Positions 34,549-44,800 of a DNA stretch of 64,000 bases are shown here, piece by piece. Origin of the DNA: JASSUD01 sp031963445 (lineage in GTDB: Bacteria; Pseudomonadota; Gammaproteobacteria; Burkholderiales; Burkholderiaceae); contig JASSUH010000001.1 of assembly GCA_031963445.1 (NCBI GenBank), forward strand, positions 868,001-932,000. Direction: 5' to 3'. Within the stretch, counting starts at the first letter, position 1. Each line of letters opens with the position of its first letter. The notes under the pieces were generated by a model that made no database searches, was not told the origin of the DNA, and saw only the letters and a list, made by a program, of their open reading frames with translations. The translations under genes and the position numbers were made by a program.

Positions 34549-37383
34549 TTAAGTTTCTGACGACGAATGTGGCTTCCCTGTCTCAATTTGAGTGATAGGT
34601 GCTGAGAGGTTTTGTGCTAGTGGCTTACGTTCACGACGTGGCTGAACAACCTGTTTAGGGGCAGATTCAGTTGCTTGAGGCGCAGCTTTTTTACTCGCAT
34701 CCGTGCTCACCCATACCAACCCTGTTGCATCGACGATGGGCTTTAGCGAAGCTAATGACTTACCTTGCGAAGCAAGTTGCTGACCAAGGTCTACAGGCGG
34801 CTTAGCTGTGGTTGTAACTTGTGTCGCAGCGATACTTGTAGTAACCGTTGCACTTGTTGGGCTAGCGGGAGTTTGAGCCACTGCCTGAGATGCCGGTTGA
34901 GTTTCTGCTCTAGGCGTAGCGTCCCGTTGTGTACGGGCTTTAGGCCTAGAGTGGGTTGGTGCTGCCTCATCTCTAGTTTCAGCTGGCTTTGTTTCAACTG
35001 GCTTAAACGGTAACTCTGCCTGCGTGTCGATTGGCTTGGGGCTGGCGACTGGTCTATTCGATGAGTTGCCTTGGCGTCCAGACGGTCTGCTGGCAGTTTT
35101 CGTGGGATTTTGCGTTGGCGTGGTAGCTTGCGCTTCTTCTGCCGTACTGTCAGGGGCAGCTGTATTAATTACTGCTGCCTCGTTATTTTGCTCGCGTCGA
35201 TTACCGCGGCGACCACGACGACGGCGGCGACGCTCTTCGCCTTCTTGTGGCGAGATGCTTTCTACGTTTTTCTCTGCTTGAATCAACGCAGCATTATTTT
35301 GTGCCGTGCTCACCAGCTGGGCGTCCTGGTTGGCTTGCACAAATTGCGGTGTAGTGACTGCTTCAGGCGCTGCTTCAGGCACTCGCTCGCGCGGCTCTTG
35401 GCGTCTACCTCGCCTTTGTGGCTGCACGCTTTGCTCGGTTTGTTCTACCGCTGGCTGATTACGTGGAGGACGAACTTCAGCGCGATTTTCCCCTTCATTA
35501 CGACGCTGATTGCGCACATTGTTAGGGGTGGTCAGTGATGCAGTCGTGTTGCGCTGATTATTACTACGGCGCGGACTACGTGATTGACGTTCACGCTCAG
35601 TATTGTTCTCGTTAACTCTGCCAGAGGTGGTACGTGACGTATTACGCTGCTGTGGTTTTGTCTCGGCACTAGATGGAGTCGCGGATGAGGCACTGAAAAA
35701 ACCTTTCAGCCAACCCATAAAGCTGCCGCGGTTAGTGAAAGTGCCGCGCATACTACCAGCGCGACCAGGCGCAGGTTGAGGGGGGGTAATACCTTTCACT
35801 GCAGCTTCCTGCTTCGACTTTTCGTCAGAGCGTTTGCTGTAATGCGTTTCTGCTTCTAATTCGCGAGCTGCTTCTTCTGCCATTTTGTAACTGGCGCGCG
35901 GTTCCTCAAGGCGTGGGTCATCATGACGCAGCCGTTCGAGTTTGTAATGTGGTGTATCAAGATGTTTATTTGGAATCAGGATGATACTTACCTTGAAACG
36001 CATCTCGATTTTGTTAATTTCTTGACGTTTTTCATTCAACAAAAAGGCGGTGACTTCTACTGGCACCTGGCAATGAATGGCCGCAGTATTTTCTTTTAAT
36101 GCCTCTTCTTGAATGATACGCAGCACTTGTAATGCGGATGATTCAGTATCACGAATATGGCCTGTGCCGTTGCAACGCGGGCAGGTCACATGGCTACCTT
36201 CGGAGAGCGATGGGCGTAAGCGTTGGCGTGAGAGTTCCATTAAGCCAAAGCGAGAGATTTTGCCAAGCTGAATGCGGGCACGGTCATGTTTGAGCGCTTC
36301 TTTAAAACGCTGCTCAACTTCGCGCTGGCTCTTAGAAGCTTCCATATCGATGAAGTCAATCACGATCAACCCACCAAGATCACGCAAGCGCAGTTGGCGA
36401 GCTACCTCGTCAGCGGCTTCCAAATTGGTGCGCAACGCAGTTTCTTCAATATCTGAACCTTTGGTCGCGCGTGCGGAATTCACGTCAATGCTAACCAGCG
36501 CTTCGGTGTGATCGATTACGACGGCACCGCCTGAAGGCAAAGATACAGTGCGGGAATAAGCGGTTTCGATTTGATGTTCAATTTGAAAGCGCGAAAATAG
36601 CGGCACATCGTCCTGATAGCGTTTTACCTTATGTTGACTATCAGGCATGACCACGCTCATAAAGGCATGCGCTTGTTCGAAGATTTCATCGGTATCAATC
36701 AGAATTTCGCCGATATCGGGATGGAAATAATCACGGATAGCACGAATCACTAAGCTGGACTCGAGGTAAATCAGCAGCGGCCCTTTGCTATGCGCTGCTC
36801 CTTCAACGGCTACCCATAATTGATTCAGATAGTTTAGATCCCATTGCAGTTCTTCCAGACTGCGTCCAATACCAGCCGTGCGAGCGATGATGCTCATCCC
36901 TTCGGGGAGCTGCAATTGCGCCATGATTTCGCGCAGCTCTTGCCGCTCTTCGCCTTCGATGCGGCGTGATACACCGCCCCCGCGTGGATTATTTGGCATT
37001 AAGACGAGATAGCGCCCCGCCAGAGAAATAAAAGTAGTGAGTGCGGCTCCTTTATTGCCACGTTCTTCTTTTTCGACTTGAACGATTAACTCTTGGCCTT
37101 CATGCAATGCGTCTTGAATGCGGGCAGTGCGTGCATCAACGCCTTCTTTAAAGTGCTGGCGAGCAATTTCTTTAAAAGGCAAGAAGCCATGCCGATCTTC
37201 ACCATAATTCACAAAGCAAGCTTCAAGAGAAGGTTCAATGCGAATAATGACGCCTTTATAAATATTACCTTTGCGTTGTTCGCGGCCGGTCGTTTCGATA
37301 TCAATATCGATGAGCTTTTGCCCATCGACAATAGCTACGCGCAGTTCTTCTTGCTGCGTAGCGTTAAACAGCATACGTTTCAT
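34549..37383 (-). CDS. rne: ribonuclease E
   Basis: The 944-aa endoribonuclease cleaves mRNA and rRNA/tRNA precursors and scaffolds the degradosome at the membrane. The S1 domain (about 36-120) is followed by the 5'-sensor/RNase H-like fold, the DNase I-like catalytic region with Asp300 (VSIDVNSAR) and Asp343 (VIDFIDM), and the Zn-link Cys401/Cys404 (CPRCNGTGHIRD). From about 520 the sequence is disordered, Arg/Gln/Thr-rich, with RRRRRRGRRGNR near 740: the RNA-binding and partner arm. An interesting AT-poor antisense has no support as a gene. The 724-bp space upstream suggests a long 5' UTR as used for rne autoregulation in other bacteria. Confidence 0.97.
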   Translation of the reverse strand: MKRMLFNATQQEELRVAIVDGQKLIDIDIETTGREQRKGNIYKGVIIRIEPSLEACFVNYGEDRHGFLPFKEIARQHFKEGVDARTARIQDALHEGQELIVQVEKEERGNKGAALTTFISLAGRYLVLMPNNPRGGGVSRRIEGEERQELREIMAQLQLPEGMSIIARTAGIGRSLEELQWDLNYLNQLWVAVEGAAHSKGPLLIYLESSLVIRAIRDYFHPDIGEILIDTDEIFEQAHAFMSVVMPDSQHKVKRYQDDVPLFSRFQIEHQIETAYSRTVSLPSGGAVVIDHTEALVSIDVNSARATKGSDIEETALRTNLEAADEVARQLRLRDLGGLIVIDFIDMEASKSQREVEQRFKEALKHDRARIQLGKISRFGLMELSRQRLRPSLSEGSHVTCPRCNGTGHIRDTESSALQVLRIIQEEALKENTAAIHCQVPVEVTAFLLNEKRQEINKIEMRFKVSIILIPNKHLDTPHYKLERLRHDDPRLEEPRASYKMAEEAARELEAETHYSKRSDEKSKQEAAVKGITPPQPAPGRAGSMRGTFTNRGSFMGWLKGFFSASSATPSSAETKPQQRNTSRTTSGRVNENNTERERQSRSPRRSNNQRNTTASLTTPNNVRNQRRNEGENRAEVRPPRNQPAVEQTEQSVQPQRRGRRQEPRERVPEAAPEAVTTPQFVQANQDAQLVSTAQNNAALIQAEKNVESISPQEGEERRRRRRGRRGNRREQNNEAAVINTAAPDSTAEEAQATTPTQNPTKTASRPSGRQGNSSNRPVASPKPIDTQAELPFKPVETKPAETRDEAAPTHSRPKARTQRDATPRAETQPASQAVAQTPASPTSATVTTSIAATQVTTTAKPPVDLGQQLASQGKSLASLKPIVDATGLVWVSTDASKKAAPQATESAPKQVVQPRRERKPLAQNLSAPITQIETGKPHSSSET

Positions 37384-38107
37384 TGGATAGCTCCGAAGCG
37401 AGCTGTCAGCGCTTGATCGAGATCATAAGAGCAACAGCTCGCAATGTTCTTTTAAGAAAGGTCTGCGTAAAGCGGATAGCGATACCACAATGTCTTGCAT
37501 CGGCAATGAGGGCACTTTTTCCTTCGACTTACGTAGACCTTTGTTAATAATCGTAAAAAACACGCTAGGGTAGAAGCTTTGTGGAGAGAGCAGATCTGCT
37601 AAATCTTCTTTAAAGATTTGCGTAATCCAAAAAGTGGATAAAAGATATTCGCTTTTTAGTGCGCGCTCTTAATAAACGTAATAGTGCTACATCGTTATAT
37701 CTGCAAGCACAATTTGCTCAGCCATTGAAGTGATGCGCGCTAGAGATGAGCGCCAGAGCTTCTTGGATGCTGTCACAGTTAGGGCCTATAACCGTCCCTT
37801 TCCTTCCTTTATTCAGCGCTTTCCTAGGCTGGGCAATAAAATTCTTTTGGGCCAAAGCTTCTTTGCTATTTCAAAATACTGTATTGACCGAACCCGCCTC
37901 TGGGCGCTGTCCCTATCAACATATATTTTGCTGCGTGTAACTTGTTGCTCAGTTTTTTAAATGAACAATTGAGGAAACGCTAGATTTATTCAGCGTTTCC
38001 GTATTCGATGCAAGTAAAATAACCATTTAATTCGCATCGAGCACAGTCTCTCTATTGGCAGACTTTCCGTTGTTGCCAAGAGACGGCTGGGGCAAATTAT
38101 ATGCACA
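37384..38107. other. rne-rluC divergent intergenic region
   Basis: About 724 bp between divergent rne and rluC. It should hold both promoters and the rne leader. Besides the hairpin at 37973-38000, I see no RNA gene or protein gene I can support; a plus-strand frame (37730-37960) has no ribosome site. Confidence 0.55.
37973..38000. repeat. short hairpin of the TTTATTCAGCG family, copy 1
   Basis: GGAAACGCT (37973-37981) pairs with AGCGTTTCC (37992-38000). TTTATTCAGCGTTTCC recurs at 40156-40171 and as TTTATTCAGCGTTTT at 41746-41760. Confidence 0.65.
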
Positions 38108-39097
38108 ATGAATAACTTAAGCAAAATATCTAGCCAATCGTTAGGCACTAAGCAGATTTTACTGCTCGAAATTGACGAAAATTCGGCGGGCCAACGCATT
38201 GACAATTTTCTATTTCGTTCCTTAAAGGGTGTGCCGAAAAGTCATATCTATCGCATTTTGCGCAGTGGTGAGGTGCGTGTGAATAAGGGGCGGATTGATG
38301 CTGCCTATCGTTTAGTGGATGGCGATAAGGTGCGTATACCCCCGATAAGAGTGGCCGAAGCTAATCCTGATAGATATGTAGGGTTAGGTAAAAAGAACGC
38401 GCTTGAATTCCCGATTTTGTATGAAGATGATGCCTTGCTGGTGATCGATAAACCCGCAGGCGTCGCCGTGCATGGTGGCAGTGGCGTGAGTCATGGGGTG
38501 ATTGAACAATTGCGGCATACGCGGCCGCACGCGAAGTTTCTTGAGTTAGTGCACCGGCTTGATCGAGAAACGTCAGGTATTTTGCTCGTCGCCAAAAAAC
38601 GTTCAGCCCTCATCGAGTTGCATCGACAACTCCGAGAGAATCAAGTGGATAAGCGATATTTGGTTTGTGTACATGCCGATTGGCGTGAACCTCGACGCGT
38701 TGTGAAAGATTCTTTGCATAAATATCTGACTGCGGAAGGAGAGCGCCGCGTTTGTGTGAATCCTGCTGGCCAGTCTGCCCATACTGTATTTAATCTTGTG
38801 CAGCGTTATGCGGAATATGCTTTGCTTGAAGCAGAATTAAAAACTGGACGTACGCATCAAATTCGCGTGCATCTTGCCCATTTAGGCGCGCCGATTGTGG
38901 GTGATGATAAATATGGTGATTTTGCATTAAACCGTGAGTTGGCGCGAAAAGGCGCATGCCCAGGATTAAAGCGCATGTTCTTACACGCGTTTAAAGTGCG
39001 CGTTAAACACCCACTCACTGGCGAACCTTTAGTGTTAGAAGCCCCTCTACCTGCGGTATGTCAGCAATTCCTTAACCATTGCCCAAGAACTTGCTGA
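38108..39097 (+). CDS. rluC: 23S rRNA pseudouridine synthase RluC
   Basis: The 329-aa enzyme isomerises specific uridines of 23S rRNA (positions 955, 2504, 2580 in E. coli). An S4 RNA-binding domain (about 27-90, GQRIDNFLFRSL...VRVNKGRI) precedes the RluA-type catalytic domain with HRLDRETSG (149-157, catalytic Asp152) and KTGRTHQIRVHLAHLGAP. Full length. It lies divergent from rne, the usual order in Burkholderiaceae. Confidence 0.95.
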   Translation: MNNLSKISSQSLGTKQILLLEIDENSAGQRIDNFLFRSLKGVPKSHIYRILRSGEVRVNKGRIDAAYRLVDGDKVRIPPIRVAEANPDRYVGLGKKNALEFPILYEDDALLVIDKPAGVAVHGGSGVSHGVIEQLRHTRPHAKFLELVHRLDRETSGILLVAKKRSALIELHRQLRENQVDKRYLVCVHADWREPRRVVKDSLHKYLTAEGERRVCVNPAGQSAHTVFNLVQRYAEYALLEAELKTGRTHQIRVHLAHLGAPIVGDDKYGDFALNRELARKGACPGLKRMFLHAFKVRVKHPLTGEPLVLEAPLPAVCQQFLNHCPRTC

Positions 39098-39121
39098 GCA
39101 TTTAATTTTCATTGCATATAA

Positions 39122-39811
39122 GTGTTTAACTCAGATAAACCTATAGCACGCCAGCCACGTCAGCAATTTGACTTAATTGTGTTTGATTGGGATGGCACGC
39201 TTTTCGATTCCACGGCTCAGATTGTGCACAGTATGCAAGCTGCCTGCCGTGAGTTTGAAATGCCTGTGCCAAAGGCCGAGACAGCGCGTTATACGATTGG
39301 GCTTGGTTGGCAAGAAGCATTGATGATTGCTGTGCCTAAACTTGATGCCAAAGATTATCAAAATTTTGCAAACGCTTATCGACGCCACTATTTAACAGGC
39401 GAGCCGCACCTTCAGTTGTTTGACGGCGTGCCTACTATGTTGCGTGAATTACGTGACGCGGGTTATTTATTAGCGATAGCGACGGGAGCCAGCCGTGCTG
39501 GTTTAAATCGTGCGCTTGCTTTACTTGAGTTGACCTCTGCTTTCGATGCAACCCGCTGCGCTGATCAGACATTTGCCAAACCGCATCCAGCTATGCTGCA
39601 AGAATTAGGCGAAGAGTTGAATCAACCTATGAGTCGTACTTTGATGGTAGGGGACACGATTCATGATTTACAGATGGCTGCCAATGCTGGCGCACAGAGT
39701 ATTGCCGTTGCATACGATGGGAGCGCTACTACCTCATTTGATGCTCTACAGCCGCAATTTTGCGCTCATAGCATCGCTGAGCTAACTGCTTGGCTGCGTG
39801 AAAATGGTTAG
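39122..39811 (+). CDS. HAD-IA phosphatase (Gph-like)
   Basis: The 229-aa protein starts with GTG at 39122, 25 bp after rluC. HAD motif I is VFDWDGTLFDS (Asp22, Asp24), motif II ATGASRAG, motif III with Lys in FAKPHPAML and motif IV GDTIHDLQMA. It is like phosphoglycolate phosphatase-type enzymes but the exact substrate cannot be told. It likely forms an operon with rluC. A MITE-like element follows directly after the stop. Confidence 0.9.
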   Translation: MFNSDKPIARQPRQQFDLIVFDWDGTLFDSTAQIVHSMQAACREFEMPVPKAETARYTIGLGWQEALMIAVPKLDAKDYQNFANAYRRHYLTGEPHLQLFDGVPTMLRELRDAGYLLAIATGASRAGLNRALALLELTSAFDATRCADQTFAKPHPAMLQELGEELNQPMSRTLMVGDTIHDLQMAANAGAQSIAVAYDGSATTSFDALQPQFCAHSIAELTAWLRENG

Positions 39812-39827
39812 CAATCCTCCCTCAATG

Positions 39828-39996
39828 TTTAAGAATCTGTTCAGGGTCTTCAAAAGTGGGTTGTGTTGGGGTTCCTTCGTCACCCCAACCTACGAAAAGG
39901 CCAAAATTGTAGGTTGGGGTGACGAAGGAACCCCAACATGCCTACCAAGTACCTCTCAGCGCCTTCTGCTTAGAGATCATGAACAAGTCTCTTAAA
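39828..39996. mobile_element. MITE-like element, copy B (complete)
   Basis: Terminal inverted repeats TTTAAGAATCTGTTCAGGGT at the left and its near complement (GATCATGAACAAGTCTCTTA) at the right enclose TTCAAAAGTGGGTTGTG and the long hairpin GTTGGGGTTCCTTCGTCACC/complement. About 170 bp, no coding. Confidence 0.8.
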
Positions 39997-40071
39997 CAAT
40001 TTATAGCCAAGTTCTCAAGTGCAGATTTCTTTTTATATAGTGTAAGATTTCGAGCTTTATTCATTCTCCTA

Positions 40072-40171
40072 GAAAGCGCTGAATAAACCGGGAGCGGCGT
40101 TATGCCTCCTTGCCGTACTTACAGTACTGTCTGCGTCGGCATGCCTTGCTCCCGATTTATTCAGCGCTTCC
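40072..40171. repeat. inverted repeat of the TTTATTCAGCG family, copy 2
   Basis: Arms GAAAGCGCTGAATAAACCGG and CCCGATTTATTCAGCGCTTC at both ends of a 100-bp unit with further internal pairing around AGTACTGT. It lies between the MITE and the S49 peptidase. Confidence 0.65.
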
Positions 40172-40222
40172 TTACGGGCTATAGCCCGGGGTGCTTTTCA
40201 ATTTTTTGGGAAAAAGCGATCT

Positions 40223-41230
40223 ATGTCTGATCATCTGACTTCTGATGCTGAGCGCGGTGATGCTAAATCTGCCGCAAAAGCAGAGGCTCGCTCAAACTGG
40301 GAGCGTGCTTTATTAGAAAAAGCGGTGCTCGCAAGTGTGTGTGAACAGCGTGCAGCAAGGCGTTGGAAAATATTTTTCCGCTTCTTATTTTTATCTTTAT
40401 TCGCATTGATCGTTGGACGCTTAGTCTTTTTTTCCGGTGATAAATCTTCGACGAACGTAAAACATACTGCGCTAGTCACCTTGGAAGGCGAAATTGCAGC
40501 AAATAGCCAAGCGAGTGCTGACAGCATTACCGCTGCCTTGGAGGCTGCCTTTGCCAGCCGTAATGCAGTTGGAGTTATTTTGCGGATTAATAGCCCAGGG
40601 GGCAGTCCAGTACAAGCGGGCATCATTAATCAAGAAATCCGGCGCTTACGCAATCGCTATTCAGATAAGCCGTTATATGTCGTGGTCGATGATATTTGTG
40701 CGTCGGGAGGTTATTACGTAGCAGTAGCTGCCGATAAAATCTTTGTCGATAAGGCAAGCTTAATTGGCTCAATTGGCGTGCGTATGGATAATTTTGGCTT
40801 TACTGGCTTAATGCAAAAGCTTGGCGTTGAACGTCGCTCGGTGACGGCGGGTGAAAATAAAAACTTTTTTGATCCATTTTCACCAGAAGTGCCTAAGCAC
40901 AGAGAGTATGCGCAGGCTATGCTTAAAGAAATTCATCAGCAATTTATTACCACGGTGGAACAAGGTCGAGGTAAGCGCCTTAAAGAAAATCCCGAGATTT
41001 TTTCTGGCCTAGTGTGGACTGGGCAGCGCAGTATTGAGCTAGGCTTAGCTGACGCTTTAGGAGATAGCGGTTATGTGGCCAGAGAAGTGCTGAAAGCCGA
41101 ACAAATTGTTGATTACACAGTGAAAGAAAGTTTTGTTGAACGTTTGGCGCGTAAATTTGGTATGTCTGCTGGTACGGCAGCAGCGCGTTTATTGGGTGGA
41201 GATATTGCTTTAAAGCTATCGCCAAACTAA
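40223..41230 (+). CDS. sppA: S49-family signal peptide peptidase
   Basis: The 335-aa inner-membrane protease degrades leftover signal peptides. One membrane helix (about 51-70) anchors a periplasmic serine protease domain with RINSPGGSPVQAG, the nucleophile Ser161 in CASGGYYVA, IGSIGV and a candidate general-base Lys213, spaced as in the short SppA form. Full length for the short type. In Burkholderia I recall a Rieske-type gene between the HAD phosphatase and this gene; here only repeat elements are found. Confidence 0.9.
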   Translation: MSDHLTSDAERGDAKSAAKAEARSNWERALLEKAVLASVCEQRAARRWKIFFRFLFLSLFALIVGRLVFFSGDKSSTNVKHTALVTLEGEIAANSQASADSITAALEAAFASRNAVGVILRINSPGGSPVQAGIINQEIRRLRNRYSDKPLYVVVDDICASGGYYVAVAADKIFVDKASLIGSIGVRMDNFGFTGLMQKLGVERRSVTAGENKNFFDPFSPEVPKHREYAQAMLKEIHQQFITTVEQGRGKRLKENPEIFSGLVWTGQRSIELGLADALGDSGYVAREVLKAEQIVDYTVKESFVERLARKFGMSAGTAAARLLGGDIALKLSPN

Positions 41231-41312
41231 TAAATATATAGTTAGTTGTCCGCGGATAGAAGCATAAAAAAATTATGTTAGTATGCGCGGCAAATTTTCA
41301 TTCAATGCTTTC

Positions 41313-41418
41313 TTAGGACCTGTTTAGGGTCTTCCTAGAGGCCTTGCGTCGACGCAGAAAAGTACCTCTGTAAAACGAGGCAAGGAAGCGCTAGAGAAGC
41401 CCTAAACAGGTTCTTAAA
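41313..41418. mobile_element. variant MITE-like element with different core
   Basis: TTAGGACCTGTTTAGGGTCT at the left and its near complement (AGCCCTAAACAGGTTCTTA) at the right. The termini match the main family (CTGTTCAGGRTCTTC), but the core is a CCTTGC...GCAAGG palindrome instead of the GGTTGGGG hairpin. Confidence 0.65.
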
Positions 41419-41520
41419 TGGCGCAGGAGACACGAGCCTAGTTAAAACATTAACGGGCTCGAGCGCTTGATATCTTCAAATAGATAATTTCAGAACGTCG
41501 CACAATAAAAAAATCTAAAG

Positions 41521-41673
41521 CTAAGAATCTGTTCACGATCTTCAACAGTGGGTTGTGTTGGGGTTCCTTCGTCACCCCAACCTACGAAAAGGCCAAATTG
41601 TAGGTTGGGGTGACGAAGGAACCCCAACATTACGGCCGTAAGGGTAATTCCTGAGATTATGAACAGGTTCTAA
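41521..41673. mobile_element. MITE-like element, copy C
   Basis: Left end TAAGAATCTGTTCACGATCT, right end GATTATGAACAGGTTCTA, with the GTTGGGGTTCCTTCG hairpin core. Complete copy in the sppA-kinase gap. Confidence 0.8.
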
Positions 41674-41676
41674 GAG

Positions 41677-41764
41677 ACGCTGAATAAACCAGGAGTAAAG
41701 CCGCGGCTAGACAGTACTTGTCGCGCAGCATGATGCTGCTCCAAGTTTATTCAGCGTTTTTTTT
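41677..41764 (+). terminator. TTTATTCAGCG-family hairpin with T-run, copy 3
   Basis: ACGCTGAATAAACCAGGAG (41677-41695) pairs with CTCCAAGTTTATTCAGCGT (41739-41757), followed by TTTTTTT. It could end transcripts coming from sppA. Confidence 0.6.
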
Positions 41765-41835
41765 AGTGGCGTTTTCAATTTGCTCGCAAGCTTAATGCGG
41801 TGTCTCCTCAGCTAAAAAAATAGGTAAAAAGATAA

Positions 41836-44800
41836 ATGGGGACACCATCTCAAGTTAGCAAGCGGTTTCCAAAGTGGCGCATCGCTGCTCGCTTTGTGCG
41901 CAAAGCCTTGTCAAGGAAATTGAGGGCGGTGGTTAAATATCTTGATCATTGCTTTAGTAAACGCACGAATCATGGGCAAGCAATCTACTTAGTAGGTAGC
42001 TATTACCGTCGTTTGCTGTACGGTGGCGCGAGCGTGCTAACGGTCGTTATTTTGGCCGCTTCAGCCGTTTCTGCTTATGCTTTTATTCAAAATTATCTGA
42101 ACGACCAAGAGAGCATTTTCTTTGCTCAGAAAGAGGCGGTGAGCGCTGCGGTAGAAAGAGTGGAGGCGCGCCTGCGTGGCTTCACGATGTTCCAATCAAC
42201 GACTTGGCCGTTATGGGATAGGCATGGTGAAGATTTTATTCCCGTTCCCAAGTATCAGCGTCTCTTGAAAGAAAATAATGGAATTGTCGTGGCTGGCGAT
42301 GATATTACGGTGAAGCCTTATTCCATTATTTCTACGTTAACTAATCCGGAAGATGCTCCTCAGTTAGCTCAGGCAATCAAAATTCTGCGAGATATCTCTC
42401 CTTTTCCTAGCTTGCATATGTTGGAAAAAGGGAGTGCGTTAAACAGTTTTATGTATGACTCGTCTAAGCGTTTTTTGGCGATCTACCCTTCTTTTGATGC
42501 TGTGACGGGGTTACGTAAAGCCAAGTCGCCTGATCTGCAGACCTTTATCTGTCAAGAGAGTGCCGTTGTAGAAAAAGAGTTAGCTAAATATCCGGAAGAA
42601 GAACTCAAGCGCGGCAAGATCGTATGGATACCTCTGCACTGGAATAGTTTTATTGGGGAGGCGATGGCTCACTTCGCCGGTACTATTTACCATGGAGATA
42701 AGCGGGTTGCCGTGTTAGTTTTTAGTGTACGGCCGCAAGACTTCCCACGCTTTTTCTTAAGTAAAGATCGAGAAACGCCTAACTTTTTTGTGATCGCTCG
42801 GGAACGCGCGCACTTTATAAGAATTCAAAAGCAAGTCCCAGAAGTGGCGCGCTATGCTGATATTGCACTGCAGAATTGGGACTTGTTTCGTGCAGCAGAC
42901 AGCAAAATCAAATTGTTTAGAGTAGGGGGTACGCTCTTTTTTACCCAGCATATTCTTAGTCCAGATTGGGTGGCCGTCTATGCGTTAGATTGGCGCAAAC
43001 TATTTGTGGGTTTAAAAGGCGAATTCACGCTGACATTAGTCTTTACCCTCGGTTTGCTGACTATCTTATGGGTCTTCGTTTTTATTTTTGAGCGGTACAT
43101 CTTCTCTCCTATCCAGGCCAGATCTCAACGCGTTTACGAAAGTGAAAAATTTAACAGTACGGTAATTTCAACTGCGCCTGTCGGCTTAAGCGTGATTGAC
43201 ATAGAGACGGGCAAGGTCGTGATTAAAAATGATATTGCCAATCGCCTTTTAAAAGATGAGCCAGATGAAGTTGATGAGTCTTATAGAAAATTATTAGAGA
43301 CTTATCTGCATACCGTGAATCAAGTTGGTAAGAATCAGCCAGATGCTTTCTACAATGAAATGTCGTTCCTTGATATTGAAGGAAAGCGTCGAGACCTGGC
43401 TGTGTCTTTTGCGCCATCTCGCTATCAAGGGCGAGATGTGGTGCTGTGTGGTCTGAGCGATATTAGTGCGCGCAAAGAAGCAGAACGTCTGCTGCTTGAG
43501 GCCAAACGCGCGGCTGACAACGCGAATCAAGCGAAATCCATGTTCTTGGCAGCGATGGGTCATGAAATTCGCACGCCGTTACATGGGGCTTTGGGTAACC
43601 TTGAATTGCTTGATAGAGAGCTACTTCAGACAGGGCAAAAAGAACTGGTGGCAACCATTCGACGTTCTTTTGAAACATTGCTGGTGTTACTCAATGACAT
43701 TCTTGATCTTTCCAAAATTGAAGCTGGCGAATTAAAGATAGAGTCGTCTGTCTTCAACCTAAAAAGCATTATCGAAAGCTGCGCGCGCACTTTTTCTCCT
43801 CTTATTCTGAAAAAAGGCGTGCACTTCTTTTGTTTAATCGATCCGCATTTGCACCATCGTTTTATGGGTGATGGCGCGCGTATTCAGCAAATTCTGATGA
43901 ACCTGCTGAGTAATGCGACGAAATTTACCGATGTCGGGAAAATTATGCTTAAAGCGGATCTTATCGATGATGGGAAAGGGCATTATCGGGTACGTTTTCA
44001 AGTGGCAGATTCTGGCGTCGGTATCGCAAAACAAAATCAAGCCAAATTATTTTCTCCGTTTACGCAGGCCGATACGAGTATTACACGACGCTTTGGCGGC
44101 ACTGGATTGGGTCTTTCGTTGTGTAAAAAGCTAAGCGACCTAATGGGTGGAACGATCTCGCTAACGAGCGAAGAGGGGCTTGGGACAATCTTTGTGATTG
44201 ATCTACCCCTTGAGCTCGTCAGTGAACAACCATTGTCAAAGCATTTGGAAGGACAATCGATTTTGTTGGTCTGCAGCACGGTACTATGGACTGATTTATT
44301 AACGGAAATGTTTGAGTTAGGCGGAGGCGTTGTTAGCTCGGTCAAGCATATCGAAGACATTGAAATAAGTGCCTACTCAAGTTCAACGATTTTGGTGATT
44401 GCGCAAAGTGGTGGTAACGGGGAGCTGATTTGGCAAAGCACCGTGATACGACATTTCCGCGGACCCATTGTGATTTCGCCAGCTGGCCCCTACCAGCCAG
44501 AATTCCGCAATGGTGCCATTTATGTTTCCTCGCTATCCAACAGGGCTTTGCGTAAAGCTTTCCAACTGGTGTTAGACGAAGATTATTCGCAGCCGCTAAC
44601 GGTGATGCATGTTCAAAAAGAGTCGCATGAACAGCAAGGAGTGGCGATTCTGGTGGCTGAAGATGATCCAGTGAACCGTAGGCTCTTGCTCTCTCAATTG
44701 CAAGCCCTTGGCTATAACAATGTTGAAGAAGCAGTCGACGGTAAGGAAGCGTTCGAGAAATGTAAGAAGAAATCTTATGACGTGGTGCTAACCGATTTGG

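Noticed and set aside
34765..35538. Plus-strand frames of 82-155 codons inside rne
   Set aside because: They are antisense to the low-complexity C-terminal arm of RNase E; Cys/Arg/Ser-rich, with no ribosome site.
37730..37960. 76-codon plus-strand frame upstream of rluC
   Set aside because: No ribosome site; composition looks non-coding; lies in the rne leader region.
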